Below, piece by piece: positions 43,324 through 54,716 of a stretch of 64,000 nucleotides of DNA (position 1 is the first letter of the stretch; every line of letters starts with the position of its first letter). Made by a program: the position numbers and the translations under genes. The notes beneath the pieces were generated by a model that was not told where the DNA came from, did not search any database, and saw only the letters and a program-made list of their open reading frames with translations. Source of the DNA: Diphasiastrum complanatum (lineage: Eukaryota > Streptophyta > Lycopodiopsida > Lycopodiales > Lycopodiaceae); contig CM055093.1 of NCBI GenBank assembly GCA_029204225.1, forward strand, positions 25,450,117-25,514,116. Direction: 5' to 3'.

Positions 43324-44803
43324 GAGGGTAGCATGGCAGAAGAATGGCTAGTGCAAGATTCCATGGTTTACATCACGGAGTTCCTTGCTCATAGCAATCC
43401 TTCTATTCCTCGTCTTTGGGATAAGAAAGATGATGAGCGTGTTGTTGGGGAGATTTCTCAAGGAAAAGGAGCGATCATGAGAATGAGTGAGTCCTTCAGG
43501 GAGAAGGTAAATGAGTTTTGCATTCTTAATAGTGAGGAAATACAAAAGTGGATTTCGCTATACGAAGAGGCCAAGGCTCGTAGACAAACTGCTTGAGCCA
43601 CTTTCAAGAGAGGGCATAGAAGACAACCATACCCTTCTACCCAAGGACATGACGCTTGATTGGCTGCATGATGCACTTAGATAAGCCTCAGCAAACAACC
43701 AGGAAGTAATAGAGAGAGAGAGAAAATATACAAGGGGGTGCGATCTACATGTAAACTATGATGATCAACATTCACGTGTTTATTAATATGTGCAACTTTG
43801 TACATGTTTGTTGTATCCTAACACATTTTGCTCCATTTTGTTCAATACAAAAAATACAATGCACTGTGGAGGCATGGACGACACTTTCATATGGAGCGCA
43901 TTGACAAAAATAAAAACACTTACGATTGTTGAGTCATGGCAAATTTTATCCAAGAGAGTTGAGCAAGCACGGGGGTGGACACCAATTTACTCTCTTCTCT
44001 TGATTATTGTGGGACAATCAATGACATCCTTGAAGTTGGATTTAGGCAATTTAGCTTTTTCATATTTGATGTCAAATGGTTCAAAGTTATTTGCAATGGT
44101 CCCAATGCAACTGTTAGGAAAGATGAGAGTGGTTATTTTGCCATTGACTCCACCAAGCTTTGGATAGATCAAAGCGACACATTTGTTTTTCCTCAACAAT
44201 GTGAGCAGGTACATTTCTTCTATGTCTTCAAGATGTCTATGCTCTTTTGTTGTCAAACAATCGATTTTCAATGTACTGCAAAAAATGTATATTGTGTATA
44301 GTAATACGCAAGCAACTATAAAATAGCTATGGGTACTTTTACGAGTCAACATTTATGGTAATATCTATCAATTACAGGCGGTCTTTCACCCGGATCGTTC
44401 GAATCCCAGATGGTGGTATGTGATTCAAGTCTCTCCTTGAAGTAAAAGAATATTTGATGATAGAGATGTCGTGGAGGACATGGCGTTGCTAGTTGATGCA
44501 TGTCATGAACAAGATCGTGATGACGAATTCAATGACACCATTTCGGAGGATGATCATGTCCAAGCTTCACAAGCTAATGATGATGTTGAGCGTGATGCAT
44601 CATCATCAAATGGTTCTACGACACATGACACACCTTCCCAATCTCACTCGTCATCACCATCGCCATTAGCTTTTGAAGATTAGCTTATTAATGATGAATC
44701 TATAGAAGATTTTTGGATAGAATTAGAGATAGACTCATTTGGTTTGGCGGATTTGTCGCATGATGATACGATGAATGATAACGATGAACCACCAAATGAA
44801 TGA
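43324..44803 (+). pseudogene. CACTA (En/Spm) transposase C-terminal half, copy 1
   Basis: TNP2-type C-terminus. DUF4218 end from 43327: HEGSMAEEWLVQDSMVYI, NPSIPRLWDKKDDE, EISQGKGAIMRM and NEFCILNSEEIQKW. Then a linker in shifting frames with LPKDMTLDWLHDALR. DUF4216 from 43975: LDYCGTINDILEVGFRQF, FDVKWFKVICNGPNATVRKD and FPQQCEQ. An intron at 44209-44377 (CAG/GTACAT ... TTACAG/GCG) leads to VFHPDRSNPRWWYVIQVSP, TGA (44438), then the acidic/Ser-rich tail ending at TGA 44801. Copy-specific lesions are TGA at 43323 (CGA in copy 2) and TAG at 44681 (CAG in copy 2). It lies directly 3' of the Gypsy LTR. Confidence 0.88.
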
Positions 44804-45120
44804 GTGAGACAGTATGATGCATTTCAATTCATTGTAACATTAATCACATTCCTTGTAGATACAATTACAATTTATTAATTGACTAGTTGACATCGAACAA
44901 GAAGTCGATGGATGTGAGTACACAATTTGTGATCATCATTTTTTCGTGATACATAAATTTCTTTATTCACGTGTGCATATGACAACCAAAGTTGATAGAA
45001 AATGGAATTCAATGTGTTGATAGGTAACAAATTCCAAAAGTGAGATCGATTCACATTCTATTTTATATTTGGTCAATTATAATCTAACCGGTCTACCTCT
45101 TGATTTTTTTACATTATACA
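44804..45120. other. Non-coding, end of duplicated segment
   Basis: Homology with the second copy ends near 45075 (TTTTATATTTGG here; TTTTATATCGTGGG there). No gene seen. Confidence 0.5.
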
Positions 45121-45124
45121 ACAC

Positions 45125-45900
45125 ATGTTCACTTTTCTAGGAAAAGAGTGTTTTACAACACATCTTTACTACAAAAATATATACAACACATTTGATACAT
45201 TGATTATTAATGACAATAGTTGGCATACATGGATATACTTACTTAAGAGCATGGAACAAGTGAATGAGACATTCTTCAAGTTTAAATCTATGATGGAGAA
45301 CCAACTCAACATCAAGATCAAAATATTGAGATTAAGCAATATGAGTAAATTTCTAAAGACTCTATCAAAATTTGTGACAGCACATGGTATTCAAAGCCAA
45401 ATTTCTTGCCCAAAGACTCCTCAACAAAATGAAATGGACAAGAGATCAAATAGAAGTTTTCGAGTGTTCTAAAGGTCCCACTTTAGGTGCATGAGACAAT
45501 CAATTACACTTAACTTCATTTCAAATAGGCCACCATTTGCTCCACTTGATGGTAAGTTATCTTATGCAATTCTTTACCGTAAATACCTCAAAGTGTTTTC
45601 AAACAAAAAGCTTGTTTGCCTTAAAACAAAAGAACACTTGTATGGTCTCAAGCAAGTCCCAAGATATTTGAATGCTAGATTCGAAATTTCTAGTTTGGGC
45701 TTTAGTTCATTGTGAGTGAGCATAATGCATTTTCTTAACATCACATTTTTGATTGATGAATTTAACATCAAATTTTTATACTATATGTTGATGACACTGT
45801 TCAAGAAAGATAGTCATGGAAAAATTGTAAAGATCAAGCTAGCACTTAGCCAAGTGTTTGAAATAAAGCTTGGTTTATGAGATAGTAAGCGAGGTATAAG
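45125..45900 (+). pseudogene. Copia integrase and RT fragments
   Basis: 45200-45470 reads the integrase core: NSWHTWIYLLKSMEQVNETF, MMENQLNIKIKILR, then HGIQSQISCPKTPQQN. All three catalytic positions look lost: IND for IDD, RLSN for RSDN, and DKRSNR for the usual xERKNR. 45491-45600 is an integrase C-terminal piece (LDGKLSYAILY). At 45625-45710 it jumps into RT (LYGLKQVPRYLNARF). YVDD itself survives at 45784-45795 in another frame, followed by KIKLALSQVFEIK. Deletions and frameshifts join the pieces. Confidence 0.82.
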
Positions 45901-47280
45901 AGATAGAGAAGCAACCTCTGAAGACACTACTCTCTATAAAAGCTAATGAGCAGGCTCATATAGTTAACAACTAATGGATTCATGAAAGATGTACATAATT
46001 TTTTTGAATTTACTTTTGGCCTTTAATTTGTTAGACAAAAGTTACCTCAATCACATCTACGTCAATTAAAAGAGCATTCCTTAGTGTAATACACCAAGAT
46101 TTCTAGTATATGTAGCGAGCAATTAGTAATGCAACTCCTCGTAATATAGCTAACAATCCTTGCAATGCTCCTTTTGATCCTCAATTATTTGCATCTACAC
46201 GATTCATAGAAAGATACTTAAATGATCTCAAAAGCTCCAAGAACAAAGGATTCCAGGCAAGCTATGATCATCATCCAAGTGACTATAGCCATCACATAAG
46301 AATTCAAACCTTCAGCACATAAGAATGTATGGGATCTAAACCACAACGAGTTTGAAGGATATGCCAAGCCTCAAATTTTGCTTTAGGGTAGAATAATAGT
46401 TCAGGTTGTTTCATCTACAATGCCCTCAGAAGTTATTATTTCTTGTTGCAGTTATCCAAAGAAGGAATAATAACTTCTGAGATTTCGGCACATAGAAAGA
46501 CATCTAGATCTGAAGCTAATTTCCGATAGACAAGAATATGTATTGTGTTGAAGCTCAAGTGAATTAAGATATAATTCTACAAGAGAGAAGAAATTCAGAA
46601 AGGTATCGTAAGTATATTTCAGGGAAGTTGTCATATTAAATATCAAGTAGCTTTATGTATGCATTGTAGATCAAGTAGCTTCATGTGGGATCGTCATGAA
46701 AATTTCACCTTCCATGCAGCCCTTAATTCCAAAAAAAAAAGAAATTGGGCAGCATGTTAATGCTCAAAAAGGTAATAAAATAGAATGTTATGAGCTCTTC
46801 AGAAAGAATCATCATATAGATAAATATATGCCTTGTACAAGCACAGAACTTATCCAGGTGAATGGAAAGAATCCCGCTCATTTTCTATGATTGTATCAGT
46901 TTTGTACTGTACTAATCAATAGTATATCGAACTAATATATCCTGCGAATTAGGAGCGTCTTAGAAAACGAGATATGCCGATATAAACTAATCTATAAATG
47001 GGTATTTATGTGGTCCGGACACAGCCGCTAGAGATATTTTTAGGACAGCTAGCTATATAAAAGATCCAAGAGCCACCATCTTGGCTGGAAAAAGTCTGTT
47101 AATAGACTAGACTGGCTGTCACTGAGTGGTAATGCGGTGTCTATGAACGGCCGCAGGGTTATTCAGCACTTTGTCCACGTATTCTTTCCTGTACCACGAT
47201 CCAGACAATGAGAGCAACGTAAAAGAGCTTGCTTTTTTTCGTGGTAGTCGAGAACTTTATGAATGTTAAGATAATTTGCG
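45901..47280. other. No gene recognised; one hairpin and one TATA-like site
   Basis: Apart from the inverted repeat at 46426-46480 and CTATATAAAAGATCC at 47050-47064, I see nothing that reads as a gene. The short plus ORF 46696-46890 has no family. From about 46900 base composition becomes less AT-rich on approach to the host-type gene. Confidence 0.45.
46426..46480. repeat. 15-bp perfect inverted repeat (hairpin)
   Basis: TCAGAAGTTATTATT (46426-46440) and AATAATAACTTCTGA (46466-46480) with a 25-base loop. Possible stem-loop or end of a small inverted-repeat element. Confidence 0.8.
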
Positions 47281-47299
47281 AATGTTACCCAATGCTGAG

Positions 47300-48842
47300 G
47301 CTGGCTTTCTTACCTTGCAGCACTTTCACTCTCCGCTCCATGCTGGGTCCTGTATGGAACGTCTGTGTACAAGAGAAGTGCCTGTACCCAAGTATGCAGG
47401 CTTTAGAGTGTAACACTAGCACTGCAATCAACAAGATTCTGAAATCGTTATGATGGGAAAAAGTTTCATACATGGTTGCATTACCTTGATATAATTGTTC
47501 TCATCAATCGTAAACCTGTGAAACATTCCTGGAGGAAGAACAATCATATCACCCTTAGTTACGCGGAAACGAATCCATTTACCGTCATAATCTCGAATGT
47601 CCTAGTAGCCTGCAAACGCAAGATCAACCCATTACGGCTAAATTGTTCTTGCAATCACTGAATTTGACTGAAAACAGAGACAAAACAACATATTCTAATT
47701 TTTAAGCTAATATTCGTTAATGGCCTCTTCTGACCGTTGCCATCAAGTATCAACCGTATTTCCTCTTGAGAATGCATAAGTTCTTCGAAAAATCCTTTCA
47801 CTTTTTCTTCGAAATCTTCCATCTCTTTGGGGCAAACAGTCACGACCTCCTAGTGCCACACGTCATTGAGAATATTAGCTTCTCCCTCCTATTTATGGCC
47901 CATGATTTAATATTGCGATTCCAATAACAAACTCAAGCTGATAGAAACTCTAGAGTCCAAACCAACTGAATCAATTTAGGCGAGGACAATCCCGAGTATT
48001 TGTACCCACGATCCATCTTGATTGTTTCTATCAAAGTGTTCTTTTCCCATTCGTCTACATCAAGCTTCCATGTCAGCACTCCCAGCTCTGACAGTCAAAA
48101 CTTGCATAGTTAGTAAATTCAGCTTGAATTTGCTCCTTTCATATCTTCTCCAATATCTCCAATAGGTACAAGTAAAACTAATCTGAGTAGTTGCTTGCTG
48201 AGTGTGAGTACCGTGGATGTGTTCCTGTGGCACTGGACGATTGGGATTAAACTTGTGCGTAAGCCGGTGATCCTCATCGTTTGCATTGTACTCCCAAGCT
48301 TCCAACTCTTTCTACATTCAGTGAAAACAATATAATTAGAACGTCTTAACTAGCAAAAGCTTTTGTAACTGAAATGTCATAACTGATCAACCATTCAGTA
48401 TCAGTCCATTTATAGGTTGCTGCGTCTATGTTAGAACAATGCTGGCAAGACTACGTGAAGTTATGAAGGAAAGAAAGCGATGTGTACTGCTTGCGTGGGA
48501 TTTGGACATGTTCTCACCAATTCCGAAAGAAAAACTCTCTGACAAGCTAATATATAGAAATGCCAACGAATGCAAGAGAAATTAATTAGAGTAAGTGACG
48601 GATCGTGGAACAGCAAGTTGAATTAAACTCACACTCTGTCTAGTCTATGTTCAATCATTACCCCACACTACTAAGCAATGACCTCCCAGGTGCCCGTACA
48701 CACTCCCAAATAGCTACGAAATATACAATTAGTTACAAGAAACTATCAACACATAGCATTGACGAAAACTCCTGCTGCGAACGAGCATCACAAAAACAAG
48801 GGTGTAAACACGCACCTGAACGTGAATCTGGGCAATTTCCAT
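47300..48842 (-). pseudogene. Acireductone dioxygenase-like gene (ARD), altered metal site and in-frame stop
   Basis: ARD is a cupin metalloenzyme of the methionine salvage cycle that oxidises acireductone. Exons read right to left: E1 48842-48816 (MEIAQIHVQ, donor GTGCG); E2 48311-48212 (KELEAWEYNANDEDHRL ... VPQEHIH); E3 from 48087 (ELGVLTWKLDVDEWEKNT, MDRGYKYS; no clear donor); E4 47849-47735 (EVVTVCPKEMEDFEEKV, GFFEELMHSQEEIRLILDG); E5 47609-47485 (GY, TAG, DIRDYDGKWIRF, KGDMIVLPPGMFHRF, ENNYIK). A last exon within 47300-47445 is uncertain. The family metal ligands are H-x-H-x3-E plus a later His. Here the first His is Leu (EELMH for EEHLH), while the second His, the Glu and the MFHRF His remain. 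The TAG is at 47602-47604. Either a divergent paralogue or a recent pseudogene. All other sequence around it is TE-derived. Confidence 0.8.
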
Positions 48843-49323
48843 GCTGAAATTTAATATACTAAGATAAGACCGACCAAAAAACACTATGCACCAGAAGCCC
48901 AAATTGCTGTTAGAGCCAGTGAGTGCCAATGTAAGCTTTATGCAGGAACAATACATCAGAATTGTTCCTGGTATCGGTGGTTCAGAGAGCAGCAGTGCAG
49001 TGGTGGCGTTGGAGACAGGAAACTTCTCCCGATCAGTAGGCGGCGGAGTAGTTTTTTGAGAAATAGCCGCGGACTAGCTAGCAGTATCTTTAGCTATAGA
49101 GCATTAGTGTGGTAGTTTCTCCACCGTCAGTGATATGTATGAGCGCACGAGAGCAAAAGCAACCAAAAGATCGAGAGATCGAGAGAGAGATTTCCCAGAT
49201 TTCGAAGTAGCGTAATAGATCGAGAAGGTCAGAGCAGCGTGTAGGGATGAAGGGTTAAGGGTGAAGGAGAGGTGGCGGTGGCACTGCATCCTAAGTCTTC
49301 TCGGAGAGAACCAACACCCAACC
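48843..49323 (-). promoter_or_regulatory. 5' untranslated region/first-exon area of the ARD-like gene
   Basis: On the minus strand this runs from TATA to ATG. CCGCC- and CT-rich sequence at 49210-49300 is typical of a plant 5' leader. Several short upstream ATGs occur (for example near 48956). An intron in the leader is possible but not demonstrated. Confidence 0.45.
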
Positions 49324-49331
49324 TTTATATA
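49324..49331 (-). promoter_or_regulatory. TATA box
   Basis: TATATAAA on the minus strand, in the context GCATATATAAAGG, ~480 bases upstream of the ATG at 48842. The only well-formed TATA box pointing at a host-type gene in the window. Confidence 0.6.
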
Positions 49332-50249
49332 TGCATGGCAAGACTACCGCAGGTGGCAACAATGACTATAAAGATTATGAACAAGAGATTTTGGGTATTT
49401 ACTTCTAGTTGGTATTACGCCTAAAGTGTACTCCCTCTTGGGAGTCTATGTTTTACTTGTGTACTCTATGTAGAAGAACATTCTCCAATGATGGACTTTG
49501 TCAAAAATGAATACACATTAGAGGCCCTCTTTTTCATGTACTCTCAATCTGATTATACATCTAATTTCACTCCAACAAAACCATCACATGGTATATTAAA
49601 AAATGATGTTTGAAGAGTCTTAGGGTTTAAGCTTTTGTTGCTCATAAAAACGTTTCAAACTAACCTTATATAAAACTCACAAGATCATTACAAAATCGGT
49701 AAAAGGTTAAAATAAAATTTTAAAACCTAAGGTTCAAATAAAACCTTAAAACCTAAGATTTCATATGACCATATGAATAACTTGTAAATCTAAAATGAAG
49801 AGGTGAAAAATGAATTTCAACAATTAGGTTGTTTGTATTATTTGTTGGTTTTTCGCAAGCACTATTGTTCATGTTTAAGTATGACGATGGATTGGATCAT
49901 TAGCTATTTTCCAATAGGTGTAGCTAATAGATAAGTGAAGATTTGTTGTACAGTACTGATTATTGCAGATCATAAATGTCTTTTGGCAGTCAATCTTGGA
50001 TATTTTTCAATCTGATATAAAGAAGATAAGTGCATTCTAGTCTTGCATATAGATTTTGAATCTTTTCATTCATGGCATGCGAAGGCTCTGAAGTTTCCCC
50101 TTGTTTGAACTCTCCTAGAGAATCTTTTTTTACTACTCCTTTACAAATAACTCCTGAAGAGCTTTCTATAAGACCTCCATTTGAGTTAGATCTGACTATG
50201 GTGGGTCCTACAAGAGTTCTTATGAAAATATGGTAGCTGATCCATCAGT
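49332..50249. other. Intergenic, no gene seen
   Basis: AT-rich. 49660-49765 repeats AAACCTTA/AAAACCTAAG-type motifs imperfectly. Nothing coding is recognised. Confidence 0.45.
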
Positions 50250-50666
50250 TTAAGTGATTTTGACCTCTGTTTTTGTTAATTTTTTGAGTTCTTCCAGTCT
50301 GATCTGTATAATCAAAGGGTATTTGTTGAAAAATGGTATTCTGCTATCTTGTTGGAGCTTGGATGTAATGCCTCTAATGTCGTAGAGAGTTCCTAGGATG
50401 TCCCATGCATTCTTAGCTGTCTGAGCAGCACATATGTGGCTGATCTGAGTGTCCTTGATGTTGAGGGTGATCATGGCAAATGCTTTGCCATCTCTCAGTT
50501 TCCACTTGGTGATGACGGTTGCATCACCTTCTGGTTTGAGTTCTGTGCCATCAACAATGTCCAACAGATCTTTGGCTAGAAGTATAACCTTCACCTTGAA
50601 TTTCTAGAAATGGTAGTTATATCCATCGAGTTTGTCAATGAGAGATGAACTGGATGCCGGATCCAT
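50250..50666 (-). pseudogene. Copia gag N-terminal domain with premature TAG
   Basis: ATG at 50666 reads MDPASSSSLIDKLDGYNYHF, TAG (a TGG codon in relatives), then KFKVKVILLAKDLLDIVDG, EGDATVITKWKLRDGKAF and QTAKNAWDILGTLYD. This is the DUF4219/UBN2 type of Copia gag with its conserved W...K.V. start, ending around KLTKTEVKIT. The zinc knuckle and pol are absent. The PBS and LTR are in the correct order to its right. Confidence 0.88.
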
Positions 50667-50797
50667 TATGGTTGAACGAGATCGTTGGTAGAAACAATGA
50701 CTGTCGGAATACTGTTGGCTGCGCGTTTGCTAAAAAGACGTCTTGATAGAAACAAGACTGATAATCCGTTGTAAAAATGTAGATTACTGAAATGTCT

Positions 50798-50809
50798 GTT
50801 CTGATACCA
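50798..50809 (-). other. tRNA-Met primer-binding site
   Basis: The minus strand reads TGGTATCAGAAC, one mismatch to the consensus, abutting an LTR that begins at 50810. Confidence 0.8.
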
Positions 50810-51190
50810 TGTCGTAAAACGGTGGTTGTGGGCGAGCGGAGGCTCGGTTGCTCAGAGCGTAGGTGTGTGGGAACGGAAATGCAACATTTAGCAACAAAAA
50901 TATTCAAGTAGAAGAATTCATATAGTCAATGAACGATGCAATAGTGAGACAAAAATTACACTCTAATAAATATCAACAGTGAGTACAATGGCTTGAAGTA
51001 ATAACTTCAACTTGTTGAGGGTGATATCGCTGGCTACAAATGACTTTGATTCAAAGAGGAATTCCAAAAATTAATACTTCCATAGCTTGATTCAGCTAAT
51101 ATAGATATTTACAAGAGAGAAAATATCCTACAAGCCTTTAAGGTTATTTATGCCAGTCTTTACATTTGTACAAAATTGGAAACCGCCAAC
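50810..51190 (-). repeat. Copia 5' LTR (minus), outer end approximate
   Basis: Plus strand starts TGTCGTAAAACGG at the PBS. The outer end was not identified; the boundary given is where a tandem-repeat region begins. Confidence 0.5.
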
Positions 51191-51229
51191 CGCCTTTGGG
51201 ATATTTGTTTGTCCAGCTGTTTTAAGGTT

Positions 51230-51500
51230 ACTCATAAGTTGGCGAAGTCGGTCAAAAAAATGCGAAAACCTAAAAAAGCCAAAAAAGGCGTAGGTGCCTA
51301 AAAATGATTTCTAAGGTATTTTAGCCACTTGGCCAATGTGTTGCATTTTTCGGTAAGGAGCGAAAAAGACAAAGGTGCTTTAAAAACTGATTTCCAAGGT
51401 ATTATGGCCACTTGGCTAGTGTGTCGCATTTTTCGCTAAGGAGCAAAAAAGACAAAAAAGATGAAGGTGCCTTAAAATAATTTCTAAGGCATATTAAATC
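51230..51500. repeat. ~83-bp tandem repeat, about 2.5-3 copies
   Basis: Units carry CTAAGGTATTTTAGCCACTTGG, then a GCATTTTTCGGTAAGGAGCGAAAAAG core. Starts at 51313 and 51396, and a shortened third near 51485. Confidence 0.8.
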
Positions 51501-51533
51501 TCAAAGGGAAAAAATGTGAAGGCCTAGAAATAT

Positions 51534-52007
51534 GTTGTCGGTCTTCGGTTAAGTCTGAGCATAAGAAATCTAACAGACCGGCCCTCCAGTATTCGAGATT
51601 GTTGGTCATGTCATGATTTAATTCCATGTCAAGGCCAGTTTGTGACTAATAACCTTGAGAGGACCCAGACAATCTAATTGAGACATGTGGAGTATTGCAT
51701 ATTTCTGTGAGGGATATAGACATGAGGACTACATGAAGAGATGAGACCTATTTATAGTTGACCTGCATGGGGGCTGCATGGTTTCATGCACATGACTCTA
51801 CTCTCTATATAGTGACGTAGGGATTCTCCCATCGATATATTGGAGTTTAGGTTACCAGTTTCTCTCTTTTCCTCTTGCTTCGCATGACATGGCTTGCGGG
51901 CTAGATCTAGGTTTTGATATAGGATTGGTTGGGTGGTTTGGCTCCATTGTCTCTCTTATTGTGTTCTCCTATCCTCATCTTAGGGTCAATCCTCTAGGAT
52001 CTTTACA
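51534..52007 (+). repeat. Plus-oriented LTR ending at a tRNA-Met PBS (start uncertain)
   Basis: Ends GGATCTTTACA one base before the PBS. A candidate start is TGTTGTCGGTCTTCGG at 51534 (TG...CA, ~474 bp). Contains CTCTATATAGTG at 51810, a TATA-like site. Confidence 0.45.
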
Positions 52008-52008
52008 T

Positions 52009-52020
52009 TGGTATCAGAGC
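52009..52020 (+). other. tRNA-Met primer-binding site, perfect
   Basis: TGGTATCAGAGC, plus strand, immediately after the LTR end. Confidence 0.88.
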
Positions 52021-54544
52021 CTGGCTAAGATGCGGTCTTGGATAGGATGGAAGCAAGCTCTACATCGATTTGGAAGTTGAAGTGCTTGGATTTACATCCC
52101 GGCTGGAGTGCTGTTTTTTCTCAAGGGAATTATGGAGTTGGATTCACAAAGTCTGGATAAGTAGCATAATTTTCGAAATTATGGTAGAGTGCTCTTCTAC
52201 AAGGTTAATTTTGATTGAAAGATGTTGAGAATGTGTGAATTCACTAGTAATTTCCAATTTTTTAGAGGAAACTTTCAAATGGTGTAGAAGGATATGTTAT
52301 GTGAGATTTCGTTGCTTGGATCAAGGTGGGATTCTGCTTGGATACATATGTTTATCCATACTTTTCCAAATCCTGACATCTTGTTTAGATTCATAGTAAG
52401 ATTATCAATAAATTTGATTCTTTCCAGTTTCTATGGACTGTAGACAATATTGGTTAGGATGCTGGTGGCTGCAGATTGAGGATTGGTAGGTTTATCTAAG
52501 TAGATCCTCCAGTGAATTTGCATGCCTAGGAACATAGATTGGAAGAACTGGGGGCAAATTTTTTTTGATTTTGATGCGATGAGGAAGCATTTCTTCAAAG
52601 AGATGGTGGCTACTGTTTGGGTTCGGGATTTCCTTCAACCTATTAGGGTTTGGTGTTCAGGTTTTTGCATGGCCTTGGAAGTAGATACTTTTAGGCATGT
52701 TGGTCTGGCATTTTTGAAGGGAAGTGACCGGCAGTTTTGACTATCATGCAGGGGTTTCAAATTTGGCAATTTTGGGAATTGCATGGTTATGCTTGTTACG
52801 TGCCGGATGTCAAGGCATTTCAAGGTTTTAGGCATGGAGTAACTTTAAGTTGGTTTAGAGGGGAATTCTTTTAATTCCTTAAAATCAACCCGGTAAATTT
52901 AAGTTACTAGCACACGCTTACAGAAATTTGATTTCTCGTTGTTCAGTTGTCAATTTAAGAAAACCTTGTAATGATGTAAGTATTGATAGTTACATGGACT
53001 TTGTTTTGTACATCGGCAGATACACGTAAGCCCAGATTTATGGAACTTTGGTACTATTGGATCTTTGGTGAAGCTCTAATAATCGGTTTAGGGAATGAAT
53101 CTTTTTAAGCCAAAGAATAGTATGGTTCTCAGGCATATACCCGGTATAGGAATTCGATTGCTTGGTATTATGCATTTTAAACCATTTAACTCTGGAGTAT
53201 TGATACTCCCGGTACATGGAGTTAAATTGTGTTTTGTTTTCTCCTTTTCAAGTCGGTGGAACACCAATCAATTGGTTTTGGGTTCTTGATCATTTTAATC
53301 ATTAAGATTGAACGGGCCAAAAGCTTTTGAGATACTTGTTAAAGTAATTACTGGAATAAAATGGATAATATTTGGAGGCAATTCTTTATTCCACAATTTT
53401 TTGTGTGAATACAAAAAAAGAAGTACCCGAATCCAAATTTCATGAAATTTCCATTAATTACAGACAACTTTAACGGAGTAATTCTTAAGCCAGTTCAATA
53501 AAAAAGAAAAATAGTCCAATTTTATTTGAAATTGGTAATTGATAGGAAGTGATCAAAAGAAAAAAAAATTGATTTCATTTCCAATTAAATACTATGGTGA
53601 ATTATATTCAATAGATTAGACTATACTAGTAGATGATTTTTGGTTTATCAGTTATTCAGCCCAAGTATAGGATAGAGATGAAATTGTTTCAGACTTTTTT
53701 ACTACAATAATTTTGTTACGTCTTCTTAGTACCTTAGCTGAATACAAATTTTCAGGAAATTGAAAATTCTAAGGAGGGAAGAAGAGTGGATATCAATGGT
53801 AGTAAGTGTGAGCAGGAAATGTACTTCGCAACTAGGATTTTAATAATCACAGTAAATAATATACCGGATATCAATTTCCTTGATGGAATTCATTTAGTTG
53901 AATTCATAACTTATATCTTTGTAACCATTGAGTTATCTACGGTTTTGGCTGTCAGTTGTGATGTTAGAAGTAGAATGTGACACATGGATTACATTGGATC
54001 TGTTAGTTGATAGAAGCTTGTCCCTAGATTTGATGCATCAATAAAGCTTATCACTAACCTGGAAGGATCAGAATGTAATGTAGATCGTGTTAATTCTTTT
54101 GTTTAAATCACAAGATCAGGTGTTTTATTGTGGTATTCATCTGATAGACATGCCAGTCATCCAAAAAAATGGGTTCTCCAGTATATGGGAACAAGAGATA
54201 ATATCTTATAGTGATTATAGGACAACTAGATGATCAGTGGATCTCTAGAATATCAGATGAGACAGTTAAGTATTTTCTGGAAGGAAAAGTTGATGGTATG
54301 GGACATCAGTAATTTTGGAAAGGAAATTCTATGACTTTAAATATCTGATGATCCAGGGTGTATTTTAGTACCTAGTCACGATATGAGAAAAATAAAACCA
54401 TTTGATCAAATGTGGGGTATTTTGGAAAATTTTGAGGTTTAATCTAGATCCCAATGTGGTCTCTCATTAATTACAAAATCAGAGGCCCTAAAATCTATTT
54501 CTCGCTTTCTTAATTAATCCTTTACTTCTTAGTAATTTCTCGAA
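52021..54544 (+). other. Internal region of an unclassified LTR element; no clear ORF
   Basis: Follows the PBS. ORFs at 52522-52740 and 53095-53289 are short and have no family I recognise. 53180-53235 contains an imperfect palindrome (GGAGTATTGATACTCC). Around 54140-54260 one frame has ASHPKKWVLQYMGT, reminiscent of the Copia PxxxHWxAxKRxLRYLxGT motif, but it is too short to call. Confidence 0.35.
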
Positions 54545-54635
54545 TATAGACATCACAATAGTTTATATGAATTCTTTCCAACATGAAGTTATTTTTCTGA
54601 AAGAATGTTATGTCATATAAATTACTACTTGTGGG
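54545..54635 (+). pseudogene. Copia RT fragment
   Basis: The frame NIDITIVYMNSFQHEVIFLK resembles the Copia RT segment MDVKTAFLNGxLxEEVYM. It is only ~30 codons, with stops on both sides. Confidence 0.4.
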
Positions 54636-54716
54636 AATTCACTCGGGTTGAAAATATTTGAAGGAAAAGTCTTGTTTGTAATAGAGTGATGGGCTTATAC
54701 GCACAAGATGCAATGA

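Noticed and set aside
45901-46900. Host gene exons near the ARD-like gene
   Set aside because: Short AT-rich frames, no splice-consistent chain, no domain.
54120-54260. Copia RT thumb motif (ASHPKKWVLQYMGT)
   Set aside because: Too short and without neighbouring motifs in the same frame.
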